Positions 24,879-32,957 of a stretch of 64,000 nucleotides of DNA are shown piece after piece; within the stretch, counting starts at the first letter, position 1, and each line of letters begins with the position of its first letter. The position numbers and the translations under genes are program-made. The DNA lies in NCBI RefSeq assembly GCF_964218355.1, contig NZ_CAXPMC010000009.1, positions 372,001 through 436,000 of the forward strand, written 5' to 3'. The DNA comes from Ferrovibrio sp964218355 (GTDB lineage: Bacteria; Pseudomonadota; Alphaproteobacteria; Ferrovibrionales; Ferrovibrionaceae). Under the pieces are notes generated by a model. It did not search any database. It saw only the letters and a program-made list of their open reading frames with translations, and had not been told where the DNA came from.

Positions 24879-25519
24879 CGGTTTCTGGCGGGGGCGGCGG
24901 GAAGCAGGCCGTCGGCGATCAGGCCCATGGCGGCGTCGACGATGGGCTCGAGCGGGGTTTTCGGGTCCCAGAGGCCATAGCGCTGGCCGAGGAAGACGGC
25001 GATGCCCATCAGCATCCAGGCGCGTACCTCCGTGGTGCTGCCGTTTCGCCCGGCAGCAATCTCGCCGCGTTTTTCCGCTGCCGAAAGGGCGATGCGGTAG
25101 GACTTGGCGAATTCGGTGTAATACTGCCGGTAGACCTTCTCGTCGACGAACTGCGATTCCTCGACCACCTTGTAGAGGTCGGGATTGCGGCGCACGAAAT
25201 CGAGGAAGGCGCGCAGGCCGAGCCGTTCGGCATCGATGCGGTCTGCCGCCGCTGCGGTTGCCTCGGTCAGGTGGTGGCGCAGCATCCGGCCCATATGCAG
25301 GACCAGCTCGCGCATCACGTCTTCCTTGCTGCGGAAATAGATATAGAACGTGCCCTGAGCGACCCCGGCCTCGGCCGTGATGGTGCTGACCGACGCCTCG
25401 GCAAAGCCGCGGCGGCCGATCTCGCGCTTGGCGGCGTCGAGAATCTTGCGGCGGGTCAGTTCACCGCGGCCGGTTTTCGGCAGCGGCAGGGTGCGTTTCC
25501 TCGGGTTCATGTGCAACAT
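24875..25519 (-). CDS. TetR family repressor of the acyl-CoA/transport divergon
   Basis: A TetR regulator of 214 residues. The N-terminal helix-turn-helix reads ILDAAKREIGRRGFAEASVSTITAEAGVAQGTFYIYFRSKEDVMREL; the rest is a helical ligand domain. Two near-identical palindromes, one over its own start and one ahead of the divergent transporter operon, are its likely operators. The start is either ATG 25519 or ATG 25510, neither with a strong ribosome site. The ligand is probably the CoA-ester or acid handled by the flanking genes (inference). Confidence 0.9.
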   Translation of the reverse strand: MLHMNPRKRTLPLPKTGRGELTRRKILDAAKREIGRRGFAEASVSTITAEAGVAQGTFYIYFRSKEDVMRELVLHMGRMLRHHLTEATAAAADRIDAERLGLRAFLDFVRRNPDLYKVVEESQFVDEKVYRQYYTEFAKSYRIALSAAEKRGEIAAGRNGSTTEVRAWMLMGIAVFLGQRYGLWDPKTPLEPIVDAAMGLIADGLLPAAPARNR

Positions 25520-25537
25520 GAATCAATTGTCATAATT
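25514..25537. promoter_or_regulatory. TetR operator 1 (candidate)
   Basis: AACATGA (25515-25521) and TCATAATT (25530-25537) flank ATCAATTG, giving an imperfect dyad that matches the palindrome at 25626-25649 at most positions. It overlaps or adjoins the TetR start codon, which suits autoregulation. Confidence 0.65.
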
Positions 25538-25822
25538 AGAACTCGCAATCCGGCCTGCCATTGTCAAGCGATGACGGGCAAGAAAGCGTCTTGACTGGTC
25601 CTGCGGTCAAAGCTACGAATATCCTAAACATGAATCAACTGTCATGTTTCTGGGCCGGCCATCGTGGGCGGCGGCCCGGCAGCGGCACCGGAACAACCCG
25701 GGCCAGAGAGGGAGGAGGCCGATGACGTGCATCTCGCATGCCTGCAATCGCATCTCCGTCGCCGATTCCGGCCGGGTCAGCCCGGCCTTCATCCGTCCGC
25801 ATTGACGCAAGGGAGAGGACAT
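25520..25822. other. divergent promoter region between the TetR gene and the ABC importer
   Basis: This 303-bp stretch holds both TetR operator candidates and the ribosome site GGGAGAGG (25811-25818) of the importer's first gene. Its AT-rich left part (about 25514-25650) stands out from the GC-rich surroundings and probably contains the two outward promoters. An in-frame open stretch upstream of 25823 is not needed to explain the importer gene. Confidence 0.6.
25626..25649. promoter_or_regulatory. TetR operator 2 (candidate), 24-bp palindrome
   Basis: AAACATGA (25626-25633) and TCATGTTT (25642-25649) are perfect inverted repeats around the spacer ATCAACTG. Together with the similar site at 25514-25537 it suggests one repressor controls both the catabolic operon and the rightward importer operon. 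Confidence 0.72.
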
Positions 25823-27019
25823 ATGCAGCGCATCACCAAGACGGCGGCGCTGGCCGTCGCACTGATCGCCGGCGGCGCCATGACGGCGCAGGCCGCCGAC
25901 CTGAAGATCGCCCTGATTGCCGGCAAGACCGGTCCGCTGGAGGCTTATGCCAAGCAGACCGAAACCGGCTTCATGATGGGCCTGGAATACATGACCAAGG
26001 GCACGATGACCTGGCAGGGTCGCAAGATCCAGGTGATCGTCAAGGACGACCAGCTGAAGCCCGATCTCGGCAAGTCGCTGCTGGAACAGGCCTATGGCGA
26101 TGACGAGGTCGACCTCGCGGTCGGCACCACCTCGTCGGGTGTGGCGCTGGCGATGCTGCCGGTGGCCGAGGAATACAAGAAGATCCTGATCGTCGAGCCG
26201 GCCGTGGCCGACGCCATCACCGGCGAGAAGTGGAACAAGTATGTGTTCCGTACCTCGCGCAACTCGACCCAGGATGCCTATGCCGGCGCCGCGTCCTTCC
26301 CGAAGGACGGCGAGGTGCATATCGCCACCCTGGCGCAGGATTACGCCTTCGGCCGCGACGGCGTGAAGGCACTGAAGGACGCACTGGCCACACTGCGGCC
26401 GAATGTGAAGGTGGATTTCGAGGAATACGCCCCGACCCAGACCACCGACTTCACCGCCTCGGCGCAGCGCATGTTCGACGCGCTGAAGGACAAGAAGGGC
26501 CGCAAGATCATCGCGATCATCTGGGCGGGTCCGCATCCGCTGCCGAAGATTGCCGACCTCAAGCCGGAACGCTACGGCATCGAGATCGCGCCGGGCGGCA
26601 ACATCCTGCCGGCGATGAAGCTGTACAAGCCCTATCCGGGCATGGAAGGCGCCATCTATTATTACTACGACTTCCCGAAGAACCCGATGAATGACTGGCT
26701 GGTCAAGGAGCATACCAAGCGCTTCAACTCCCCGCCGGACTTCTTCACCGCCGGCGGCATGGCTGCCGCCTCGGCGGCGCTGACCGCGATCAAGCGGGCG
26801 GGCGGGTCCAATACCGACAAGCTGATCGCCGCCATGGAGGGCATGGCCTTCGACACCCCGAAGGGCACCATGATCTTCCGCAAGGACGACCACCAGGCGA
26901 TGCAGCAGATGTACCATTTCCGGGTCAAGAAGGACGGCAAGAGCGACGTTGATCTGCTCGAACTGGTCGAGACGATCCCGGAATCGGCCATGCCGCTGCC
27001 GATCCGCAACAAGCGCTGA
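25823..27019 (+). CDS. ABC transporter substrate-binding protein (branched-chain amino acid/aromatic acid type)
   Basis: This periplasmic receptor belongs to the Peripla_BP_6 (HAAT) class. A signal peptide (MQRITKTAALAVALIAGG...AQAA) precedes a bilobed domain with IALIAGKTGPLEAYAKQTETGF, DLAVGTTSSGVALAMLPVAEE and HIATLAQDYAFGRDGVKAL. The length is 398 aa. HAAT receptors bind branched-chain amino acids, amides or aromatic acids; the linked CoA-ligase operon favours a carboxylic acid ligand (inference). The ATG at 25823 has a strong GGGAGAGG site. It is the first gene of a six-gene operon. Confidence 0.9.
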   Translation: MQRITKTAALAVALIAGGAMTAQAADLKIALIAGKTGPLEAYAKQTETGFMMGLEYMTKGTMTWQGRKIQVIVKDDQLKPDLGKSLLEQAYGDDEVDLAVGTTSSGVALAMLPVAEEYKKILIVEPAVADAITGEKWNKYVFRTSRNSTQDAYAGAASFPKDGEVHIATLAQDYAFGRDGVKALKDALATLRPNVKVDFEEYAPTQTTDFTASAQRMFDALKDKKGRKIIAIIWAGPHPLPKIADLKPERYGIEIAPGGNILPAMKLYKPYPGMEGAIYYYYDFPKNPMNDWLVKEHTKRFNSPPDFFTAGGMAAASAALTAIKRAGGSNTDKLIAAMEGMAFDTPKGTMIFRKDDHQAMQQMYHFRVKKDGKSDVDLLELVETIPESAMPLPIRNKR

Positions 27020-27031
27020 TCCTTGTTCCCG

Positions 27032-27065
27032 GGCCGGGGCGGCAACTGCGCCGCCCCGGCCTTTT
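27032..27065 (+). terminator. hairpin after the binding-protein gene (partial terminator)
   Basis: GGCCGGGGCGGC (27032-27043) pairs perfectly with GCCGCCCCGGCC (27050-27061) over a 6-base loop and is followed by four T. Between a binding-protein gene and its ATPase gene such hairpins usually stabilise the upstream message and reduce read-through. Confidence 0.7.
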
Positions 27066-27084
27066 CCTGCCAGACAGAAAGCCG

Positions 27085-27867
27085 ATGTCCGCCACGCCCG
27101 CGCTCGAAACCCGCGACCTGACGATCCGCTTCGGCGGTCATGTTGCGGTCAACGCCGTCAGCTGTGCCTTCCATCCCGGTACGCTGACCGCCATCGTCGG
27201 CCCGAACGGTGCCGGCAAGACCACCTATTTCAACCTGATCTCCGGGCAGCTGAAGGCGACGGCCGGGCGGGTGCTGCTGCGCGGACACGACGTCACCGGA
27301 CTGAGTGCCTCGGCCCGCACCAAGCAGGGCATGGGTCGCGCCTTCCAGCTGACCAACCTGTTTCCGAACCTGACCGTGATGGAGAATGTGCGCCTCGCCG
27401 TGCAGAGCCGCGCCGGGGCCGGGCTGCAGCTGCTGCAGCTGTGGAGCCATCGCGGTGACCTGATCGACAGGGCCGACAGCCTGCTCGACTCGGTCAGGCT
27501 GCTCGACAAGCGCAATGCGCTCGCCGGTGCGCTGCCCCATGGCGACCAGCGCAAGCTGGAAGTCGCCCTGCTGCTGGCGCTGGAACCCGACATCTTCATG
27601 TTCGACGAGCCGACCGCCGGCATGTCGGTCGACGAGGTGCCGACGATTCTGGAACTGATCCACGGCATCAAGGCGCAGGGAGACAAGACCGTCCTGCTGG
27701 TCGAGCACAAGATGGATGTGGTGCGCAGCCTTGCCGACCGGATCATCGTTTTGCATAACGGCAGCCTGGTGGCCGATGGCGAACCGGCGGCGGTGATCGC
27801 CTCGCCGGTGGTGCAGGAAGCCTATCTCGGCCTGTCGCCGGAAATGGCCGGGGAGGGCGCGCGATGA
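27085..27867 (+). CDS. livG: ABC transporter ATP-binding protein (LivG type)
   Basis: This is one of two ATPases of the HAAT importer. Walker A is GPNGAGKTT and Walker B is DIFMFDEPTAG. The signature region is degenerate (GALPHGDQRKLEVALLLAL), as is usual for LivG, and the H-loop lies in LLVEHKMDVV. The 260-residue length and the long insert after MGRAFQLTNLFPNLTVMENV are typical. Its stop overlaps the livF start. Confidence 0.92.
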   Translation: MSATPALETRDLTIRFGGHVAVNAVSCAFHPGTLTAIVGPNGAGKTTYFNLISGQLKATAGRVLLRGHDVTGLSASARTKQGMGRAFQLTNLFPNLTVMENVRLAVQSRAGAGLQLLQLWSHRGDLIDRADSLLDSVRLLDKRNALAGALPHGDQRKLEVALLLALEPDIFMFDEPTAGMSVDEVPTILELIHGIKAQGDKTVLLVEHKMDVVRSLADRIIVLHNGSLVADGEPAAVIASPVVQEAYLGLSPEMAGEGAR

Positions 27868-28589
27868 GCGATGCATTGCTGAAGCTGCAGGGCGTGCACA
27901 CCCATATCGGCCGCTATCACATCCTGCATGGCGTCGATTTCGCCGTGCCGCGCGGCCAGCTGACCATGCTGCTGGGGCGCAACGGCGCCGGCAAGACCAC
28001 CACCCTGCGCACCATCATGGGCCTGTGGCAGGCCTCGAAAGGGCAGGTGGAGTTCGCCGGCCGCGACATCACGGCGCTGCCGACGCCGGACATCGCCCAG
28101 GCCGGCATTGCCTATGTGCCCGAGAATATGGGCATCTTCGCCGACCTGACAGTGCGCGAGAACATGATCCTGGCAGCCCGCAGCGGCGAGATCGATCCGA
28201 AGCGGCTGCAGTGGATCTTCGGCCTGTTCCCGGCACTGGAGAAATTCTGGACGCTGGCGGCCGGTGTGCTGTCGGGCGGGCAGAAGCAGATGCTGGCCAT
28301 CGCCCGCGCCATCGTCGAGCCGCGCGAACTGCTGCTGATCGACGAGCCGACCAAGGGACTCGCACCGGCCATCATCATGAACATGGTGGAAGCTTTCCGG
28401 GAGCTGAAATCGACCGGCGCCACCATCCTGCTGGTCGAGCAGAATTTCATGGCCGCGAAACTGCTGGGCGACAGCGTCGTCGTGATGGACGATGGCCGCA
28501 TCGTGCATCACGGCGCCATGGCCGAACTGGCCGAAGACCAGGGCCTGCAGCAGAAGCTGCTGGGCCTCAGCATGGATGCCCATCAATGA
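27864..28589 (+). CDS. livF: ABC transporter ATP-binding protein (LivF type)
   Basis: This is the second ATPase of the importer, 241 residues, with Walker A GRNGAGKTT, signature LSGGQKQMLAIARA, Walker B LLLIDEPTKGLAP and an H-loop replaced by LVEQNF, as in most LivF proteins. It overlaps livG at its start and the LivH-type permease gene at its end by 4 bp each, so the genes are tightly coupled. Confidence 0.92.
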   Translation: MSDALLKLQGVHTHIGRYHILHGVDFAVPRGQLTMLLGRNGAGKTTTLRTIMGLWQASKGQVEFAGRDITALPTPDIAQAGIAYVPENMGIFADLTVRENMILAARSGEIDPKRLQWIFGLFPALEKFWTLAAGVLSGGQKQMLAIARAIVEPRELLLIDEPTKGLAPAIIMNMVEAFRELKSTGATILLVEQNFMAAKLLGDSVVVMDDGRIVHHGAMAELAEDQGLQQKLLGLSMDAHQ

Positions 28590-29605
28590 CCGACGCCGCC
28601 GCCACCGCCGATACCGCGACCCTGCCGAAAGTGAAGACCGACTGGCTGCCGGCCCTGCTGGTGCCGATCCTGGCCGTTGCCGCCCTGCCGCTGGTCGGCA
28701 GTTTCTCGACCTGGGTGACACTGACCGTGGCCGCCCTCGCCATGGGCATGATGATCTTCCTGATGGCATCCGGCCTCACGCTGGTCTTCGGCCTGATGGA
28801 CGTGCTCAATTTCGGCCATGGCGTGTTCATCTCGTTTGGCGCCTATGTCAGCCTGATGGTGCTGGGGCCGCTGGCCGGCTGGGTGGCATCGGAGAATATC
28901 TGGCTGAATGTCGGCGTGCTGCTGGCCTGCATCGCGGTGGCCATGCTGGTCACCGGGGCGCTGGGATATGCCTTCGAGCGGGTGGTGATCCGGCCGGTCT
29001 ACGGCCAGCATCTCAAGCAGATCCTGATCACCATGGGCGGCATGATCGTCGCCGAACAGATGATCCACGTGATCTGGGGCGCCAGCCCGATCCCGCTGCG
29101 ACTGCCCGAGGGACTGCGCGGCGCCATCGTGATCGGCGATGCTGCCATGGAACGCTACCGCGTGATCGCCGTGGTGCTGGGGCTGGTGGTGTTCGGGGCG
29201 ATGTTTCTGGTGCTGAACCGCACCCGTATCGGCCTGCTGATCCGGGCCGGCGTCGAGAATGCCGAGATGGTCGAATCGCTCGGCTACCGCATCCGCCGGC
29301 TGTTCGTTGGCGTCTTCATTGCCGGGTCGGCGCTGGCGGGCCTTGGCGGCGTGCTCTGGGCCTTCTACCGCCAGACACTGACTGCCGGCATGGGCATGGA
29401 GGTCAACGTGCTGATCTTCATCGTCATCATCATCGGCGGACTGGGCTCGGTCGGCGGCTGTTTCATCGGGGCCATCCTGGTGGCGCTGGTTGCCAATTAC
29501 ACCGGCTTTCTGGCGCCGAAGCTGTCGCTGTTCTCCGGCATCCTGCTGATGGTGCTGATCCTGCTGTGGCGGCCGCAGGGCCTGTATCCCGTGGCCAAGC
29601 GGTAA
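28586..29605 (+). CDS. livH: branched-chain amino acid-type ABC permease (LivH type)
   Basis: An inner-membrane permease of 339 residues with about nine hydrophobic spans. Family markers are ASGLTLVFGLMDVLNFGHG near the N-terminus, the Q-loop-contacting LGYRIRRLFVGVFIAGSALAGLGGVLW, and IIIGGLGSVGGCFIGAI. The N-terminal 20 residues are Ala/Thr-rich and cytoplasmic. The ATG at 28586 overlaps the livF stop; an open frame upstream is out-of-register livF sequence. Confidence 0.92.
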   Translation: MTDAAATADTATLPKVKTDWLPALLVPILAVAALPLVGSFSTWVTLTVAALAMGMMIFLMASGLTLVFGLMDVLNFGHGVFISFGAYVSLMVLGPLAGWVASENIWLNVGVLLACIAVAMLVTGALGYAFERVVIRPVYGQHLKQILITMGGMIVAEQMIHVIWGASPIPLRLPEGLRGAIVIGDAAMERYRVIAVVLGLVVFGAMFLVLNRTRIGLLIRAGVENAEMVESLGYRIRRLFVGVFIAGSALAGLGGVLWAFYRQTLTAGMGMEVNVLIFIVIIIGGLGSVGGCFIGAILVALVANYTGFLAPKLSLFSGILLMVLILLWRPQGLYPVAKR

Positions 29606-29617
29606 GGGGGCGTCATC

Positions 29618-30700
29618 ATGCTGCCGAAGAACCTCATGCATTCCCTGCTGTCCGGCGATTACCCGCGCTCGAAGCCGCTGGCCATCGCGCTGGCCGTCAT
29701 CCTGGTCAGCCTTGCCTTCGCGCCCTTCCTGTTTCCGGGCAGCCAGCCGCTGAACGTGGCGGCGAAGATCTGCGTCTTCATCATCCTGGTGGCCAGCTAC
29801 GACCTGCTGCTCGGCTATACGGGCATCGTCTCGTTCGCCCACACGATGTTTTTCGGCATTGGCGGCTATGGCGTGGCGATCGCCATGTACAGCTTCAACC
29901 CCGGCTGGGCGGCGCTGGGCGGCGGCATCGCCGTGGCACTGGTGCTGTCGATGCTGCTGGCGCTGGTGATCGGCCTGTTCAGCCTGCGGGTGCGGGCGAT
30001 CTTCTTCGCCATGATCACGCTGGCGGTCGCTTCAGCCTTCGCCATTCTCGCCTCGCAGCTCAGCGACCTGACCGGCGGCGAGGATGGCCGCAGCTACCGG
30101 ATTCCGGAACTGCTGCGGCCGAGCTTCCGGCTGTTCGACGAGAAAATCCTTGATGTCACCATCAACGGCAAGATCCTCAGCTATTACCTGATCTTCTTCG
30201 CCGCCCTGGTGCTGTTCCTGCTGGCGCTGCGGGTGGTCAACTCGCCTTTCGGCCGGGTGCTGCAGGCGATCCGCGAGAATGATTTCCGCGCCGAGGCCCT
30301 TGGCTACCGCGTGGTCCTGTACCGCTCGATCGCCAACTGCCTCTCGGCCGGCATGGCCACCCTGGCCGGCGTTCTGATGGCCCTGTGGCTGCGCTATACC
30401 GGACCGGACACCACGCTCAGCTTCGCCATCATGATCGACATCCTGCTGATGGTGGTGATCGGCGGCATGGGCACGCTGTATGGCGCGGTGCTGGGTGCCA
30501 CCATCTTCATCCTTGCGCAGAATTACCTGCAGGTGCTGATGGGCGAACTGAGCGATGCGCTCGCCGCCGCCGGCATTCCGGTGCTGCCATTGCTGTTCCA
30601 GGCCGACCGCTGGCTGCTCTGGCTCGGCATCCTGTTCGTGCTCAGCGTCTATTTCTTCCCGGCCGGCATCGTCGGCAAGCTGCGGCAGCTGCGTCCATGA
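29618..30700 (+). CDS. livM: branched-chain amino acid-type ABC permease (LivM type)
   Basis: This is the second permease of the importer, 360 residues and about ten spans. Markers are ASYDLLLGYTGIVSFAHTMFFGIGGYGVAI, the coupling helix region AIRENDFRAEALGYRVVLYRSIANCLSAGMATLAGVLMA and MVVIGGMGTLYGAVLGA. It lies 12 bp after the LivH-type gene, and its stop overlaps the hydrolase start, completing binding protein, G, F, H, M order. Confidence 0.92.
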   Translation: MLPKNLMHSLLSGDYPRSKPLAIALAVILVSLAFAPFLFPGSQPLNVAAKICVFIILVASYDLLLGYTGIVSFAHTMFFGIGGYGVAIAMYSFNPGWAALGGGIAVALVLSMLLALVIGLFSLRVRAIFFAMITLAVASAFAILASQLSDLTGGEDGRSYRIPELLRPSFRLFDEKILDVTINGKILSYYLIFFAALVLFLLALRVVNSPFGRVLQAIRENDFRAEALGYRVVLYRSIANCLSAGMATLAGVLMALWLRYTGPDTTLSFAIMIDILLMVVIGGMGTLYGAVLGATIFILAQNYLQVLMGELSDALAAAGIPVLPLLFQADRWLLWLGILFVLSVYFFPAGIVGKLRQLRP

Positions 30701-31542
30701 CGCCGGCCTCGATCTATCTGACCCTGGCCGGCCGCAATGTTCACCTGCTGGACTGGGGGCGGGCGGACGCACCGGCCGTGATCCTGTGGCATGGGCTCAA
30801 CCGGAACGCCCATGATTTCGACCGGCTGGCGGCGGCACTCGCCGGGCGTTACCGCCTGCTGGTGCCGGACACCATCGGCCGCGGCCTCAGCGAATGGAGT
30901 CCGAAGCCGGACGAGGAATACACCGTGCCCTTCTATGCACGGCAGGCGGTCGAGCTGGCGGACCAGCTCGGACTGCAGACGCTGCGCTGGGTCGGTACCT
31001 CGATGGGCGGCCTGATCGGCATGGTGGCGGCAGCCACCGCGCTGAAAGGGCGGATCAGCCATCTGGTGCTGAACGATGTTGGCCCCGCCATCGCGCCGGG
31101 CGCTGTGCAGCGCATCCTGCAATATGCCGGCAACCCGCCGGCCTTTGCCACCCTGCCCGAAGCCGAGCAGTATTTCCGCACCATCTATGCCTCCTTCGGC
31201 ATCGCCGACGATGCCGGCTGGCGCCGGCTGGCGGAAACCTCGCTGCGTCGCCTGCCGGATGGCCGTTTCACCCCCCATACCGATCCGGCCGTTGCCACCG
31301 TGCTGGCGCGGCAGGCGGCGGCCGGCAACGCGGGCGATGCCTGGCCGCTGTATGATCAGATCGCGGCGAAGACCCTGCTGATCCGCGGTGCGGAATCCGA
31401 TCTGCTGGCCACGGAGACCGCTGCCGAGATGACCCGGCGCGGTCCCCGCGCCATCCGGATCGACATTCCCGGCATCGGACATGCTCCGGCGCTGGACAAT
31501 CCCGAGCAGATCGCGCTGGTGGCCGGCTTCCTCGCCGGCTGA
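30697..31542 (+). CDS. alpha/beta hydrolase co-transcribed with the importer
   Basis: A 281-residue alpha/beta hydrolase with LWHGLNRNAHDFDRLAAAL (oxyanion region), nucleophile elbow GTSMGG, acid residue near IRGAESDLL and catalytic His in GIGHAPALD. PDTIGRGLSEW is typical of the esterase/lactonase branch. The ATG overlaps the livM stop, so it belongs to the importer operon and may hydrolyse the imported compound before or after CoA activation. Confidence 0.85.
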   Translation: MTPASIYLTLAGRNVHLLDWGRADAPAVILWHGLNRNAHDFDRLAAALAGRYRLLVPDTIGRGLSEWSPKPDEEYTVPFYARQAVELADQLGLQTLRWVGTSMGGLIGMVAAATALKGRISHLVLNDVGPAIAPGAVQRILQYAGNPPAFATLPEAEQYFRTIYASFGIADDAGWRRLAETSLRRLPDGRFTPHTDPAVATVLARQAAAGNAGDAWPLYDQIAAKTLLIRGAESDLLATETAAEMTRRGPRAIRIDIPGIGHAPALDNPEQIALVAGFLAG

Positions 31543-31640
31543 GCCGGGCAGGATTGCGGGGAGGACTGCGGGTTGGCCCGGCGGGGCCGGGGCCGTATAG
31601 TCGGACCTGACAGCAACCCCGCCGCCCCGGAACCCAGCCG

Positions 31641-32153
31641 ATGGCCAGCTCCGCCCACGCCCACCCGCCCGTGCAGGCCCATGTCCATGCCCATGGTCGC
31701 GGCCATGATCATGATGCCTGCATCGCCGATGCGCTGAGCCGGGCCGAGGCCCATTGCGCGGGCACCGGGGCCAAGCTGACGCCGATCCGCCGCCGCGTGC
31801 TGGAACTGGTCTGGCAGAGCCACCGTCCGGCCGGCGCCTACGACCTGCTGGCGCAGATGGGCAGCGGCGGCCAGAAGGTGGCGCCGCCCACCGTCTACCG
31901 CGCGCTGGATTTCCTGGTCGAGCAGGGGCTGGTGCACCGGGTCGAGAGCCTGAATGCCTTCATTGGCTGTGCCGAACCCGGCCATGCCGTGCAGCAGGAA
32001 ATCTTCATCTGCAAGACCTGCGGCACTGCCGCCGAGATCAACGACCCGCAGCTCAGCGCCCGGATCCAGGAAGATGCCCGCGGGCTGGGATTCTTGGTCG
32101 AACGCCAGACCATCGAGGTGGTCGGCCTGTGCCGGGATTGCCGGAAGGCCTGA
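31641..32153 (+). CDS. zur: Fur family regulator, zinc type
   Basis: A 170-residue Fur-family repressor. A His-rich N-terminus (about eleven His between residues 5 and 30) precedes the winged helix (KLTPIRRRVLELVW, PPTVYRALDFLVEQGLVHRVES). Two CxxC pairs (ICKTCG and LCRDCRK) form the structural zinc site. The ALDFLVE and FIGC features resemble Zur more than iron-sensing Fur. No znuABC genes are adjacent. The 98-bp gap before it holds no obvious palindrome that I can call. Confidence 0.85.
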   Translation: MASSAHAHPPVQAHVHAHGRGHDHDACIADALSRAEAHCAGTGAKLTPIRRRVLELVWQSHRPAGAYDLLAQMGSGGQKVAPPTVYRALDFLVEQGLVHRVESLNAFIGCAEPGHAVQQEIFICKTCGTAAEINDPQLSARIQEDARGLGFLVERQTIEVVGLCRDCRKA

Positions 32154-32190
32154 AGGCTCCGGATTGCCGCCGGGCTCTGCCGGCGTCCGT

Positions 32191-32946
32191 CTAGCCGAAT
32201 TTCGGCGGCCGCTTTTCGAAGAAGGCGGTCATCGCCTCGCGGGCCTCGGCAGAGGTGAGCTGCGCCTTGAAATGCACGCCCTCGGCGGCCATCTGCCCGG
32301 CAACGTCGTTTTGCGCCTGTTTCATCAGTTGCTTGCTGAGCCGCAGCGAGGTTGGCGGCTTGGCGGCCAGCTTGCGGGCGGTGGCCATCGCCGTCTCGAC
32401 CACCCTGTCGTCCGGGCAGACGGCATTGGCGATGCCGCAGGCCAGTGCGGCGGCGGCATCGAAGGGCTCGCCCAGCAGGATCATCTCGGCCGCCTTGTGA
32501 TAGCCGACCATGCGCGGCAGCAGCAGCGACGAGGCGGCTTCCGGCACCAGCGCCAGATTGACGAAGGGGAAAGAGAATTTCGCGCTCTCCGCGGCATAGA
32601 CGAGATCGCAGTGCAGCAGCATGGTCGAGCCGACCCCGACCGCCACGCCGGTGACCGCGGCCACCAGCGGTTTCGAGGCCGTGCTGATGCCACGCAGGAA
32701 GCGGAAGACCGGCGAATTGTCGCCCTGGGGCGGGTTGTTGAGGAAATCCTGCAGGTCGTTGCCAGCCGTGAAAGCGCCGGGTGCGCCGGCGATCACGATG
32801 GCGCGCACGGCGGCATCGGCCTCGCCGGCGTCCAGCGCATCGGCCATCGCGCCATACATGGCGGCGGTCAGCGCGTTCTTCTTGTCGGGCCGGTTGATGG
32901 TGATGGACAGCACACCATCGCTGGTCTGGACGACGATCTCGGACAT
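32191..32946 (-). CDS. enoyl-CoA hydratase/isomerase family protein
   Basis: A crotonase-fold protein of 251 residues, starting MSEIVVQTSDGVLSITINRPDKKNALT. The CoA/oxyanion loops are FTAGNDLQDF and TGVAVGVGSTMLLHCDLV; the segment FVNLALVPEAASSLLLPRMVG keeps a glutamate at the second catalytic position. The ATG at 32946 has GGGAGG upstream. It is a paralogue of the gene at 24102 but not in that operon. It ends 38 bp from the convergent zur gene. Confidence 0.88.
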   Translation of the reverse strand: MSEIVVQTSDGVLSITINRPDKKNALTAAMYGAMADALDAGEADAAVRAIVIAGAPGAFTAGNDLQDFLNNPPQGDNSPVFRFLRGISTASKPLVAAVTGVAVGVGSTMLLHCDLVYAAESAKFSFPFVNLALVPEAASSLLLPRMVGYHKAAEMILLGEPFDAAAALACGIANAVCPDDRVVETAMATARKLAAKPPTSLRLSKQLMKQAQNDVAGQMAAEGVHFKAQLTSAEAREAMTAFFEKRPPKFG

Positions 32947-32957
32947 GGTCAGCCTCC

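Noticed and set aside
31543..31640. Zur operator upstream of zur
   Set aside because: I could not find a convincing AT-rich dyad in this GC-rich 98-bp gap.
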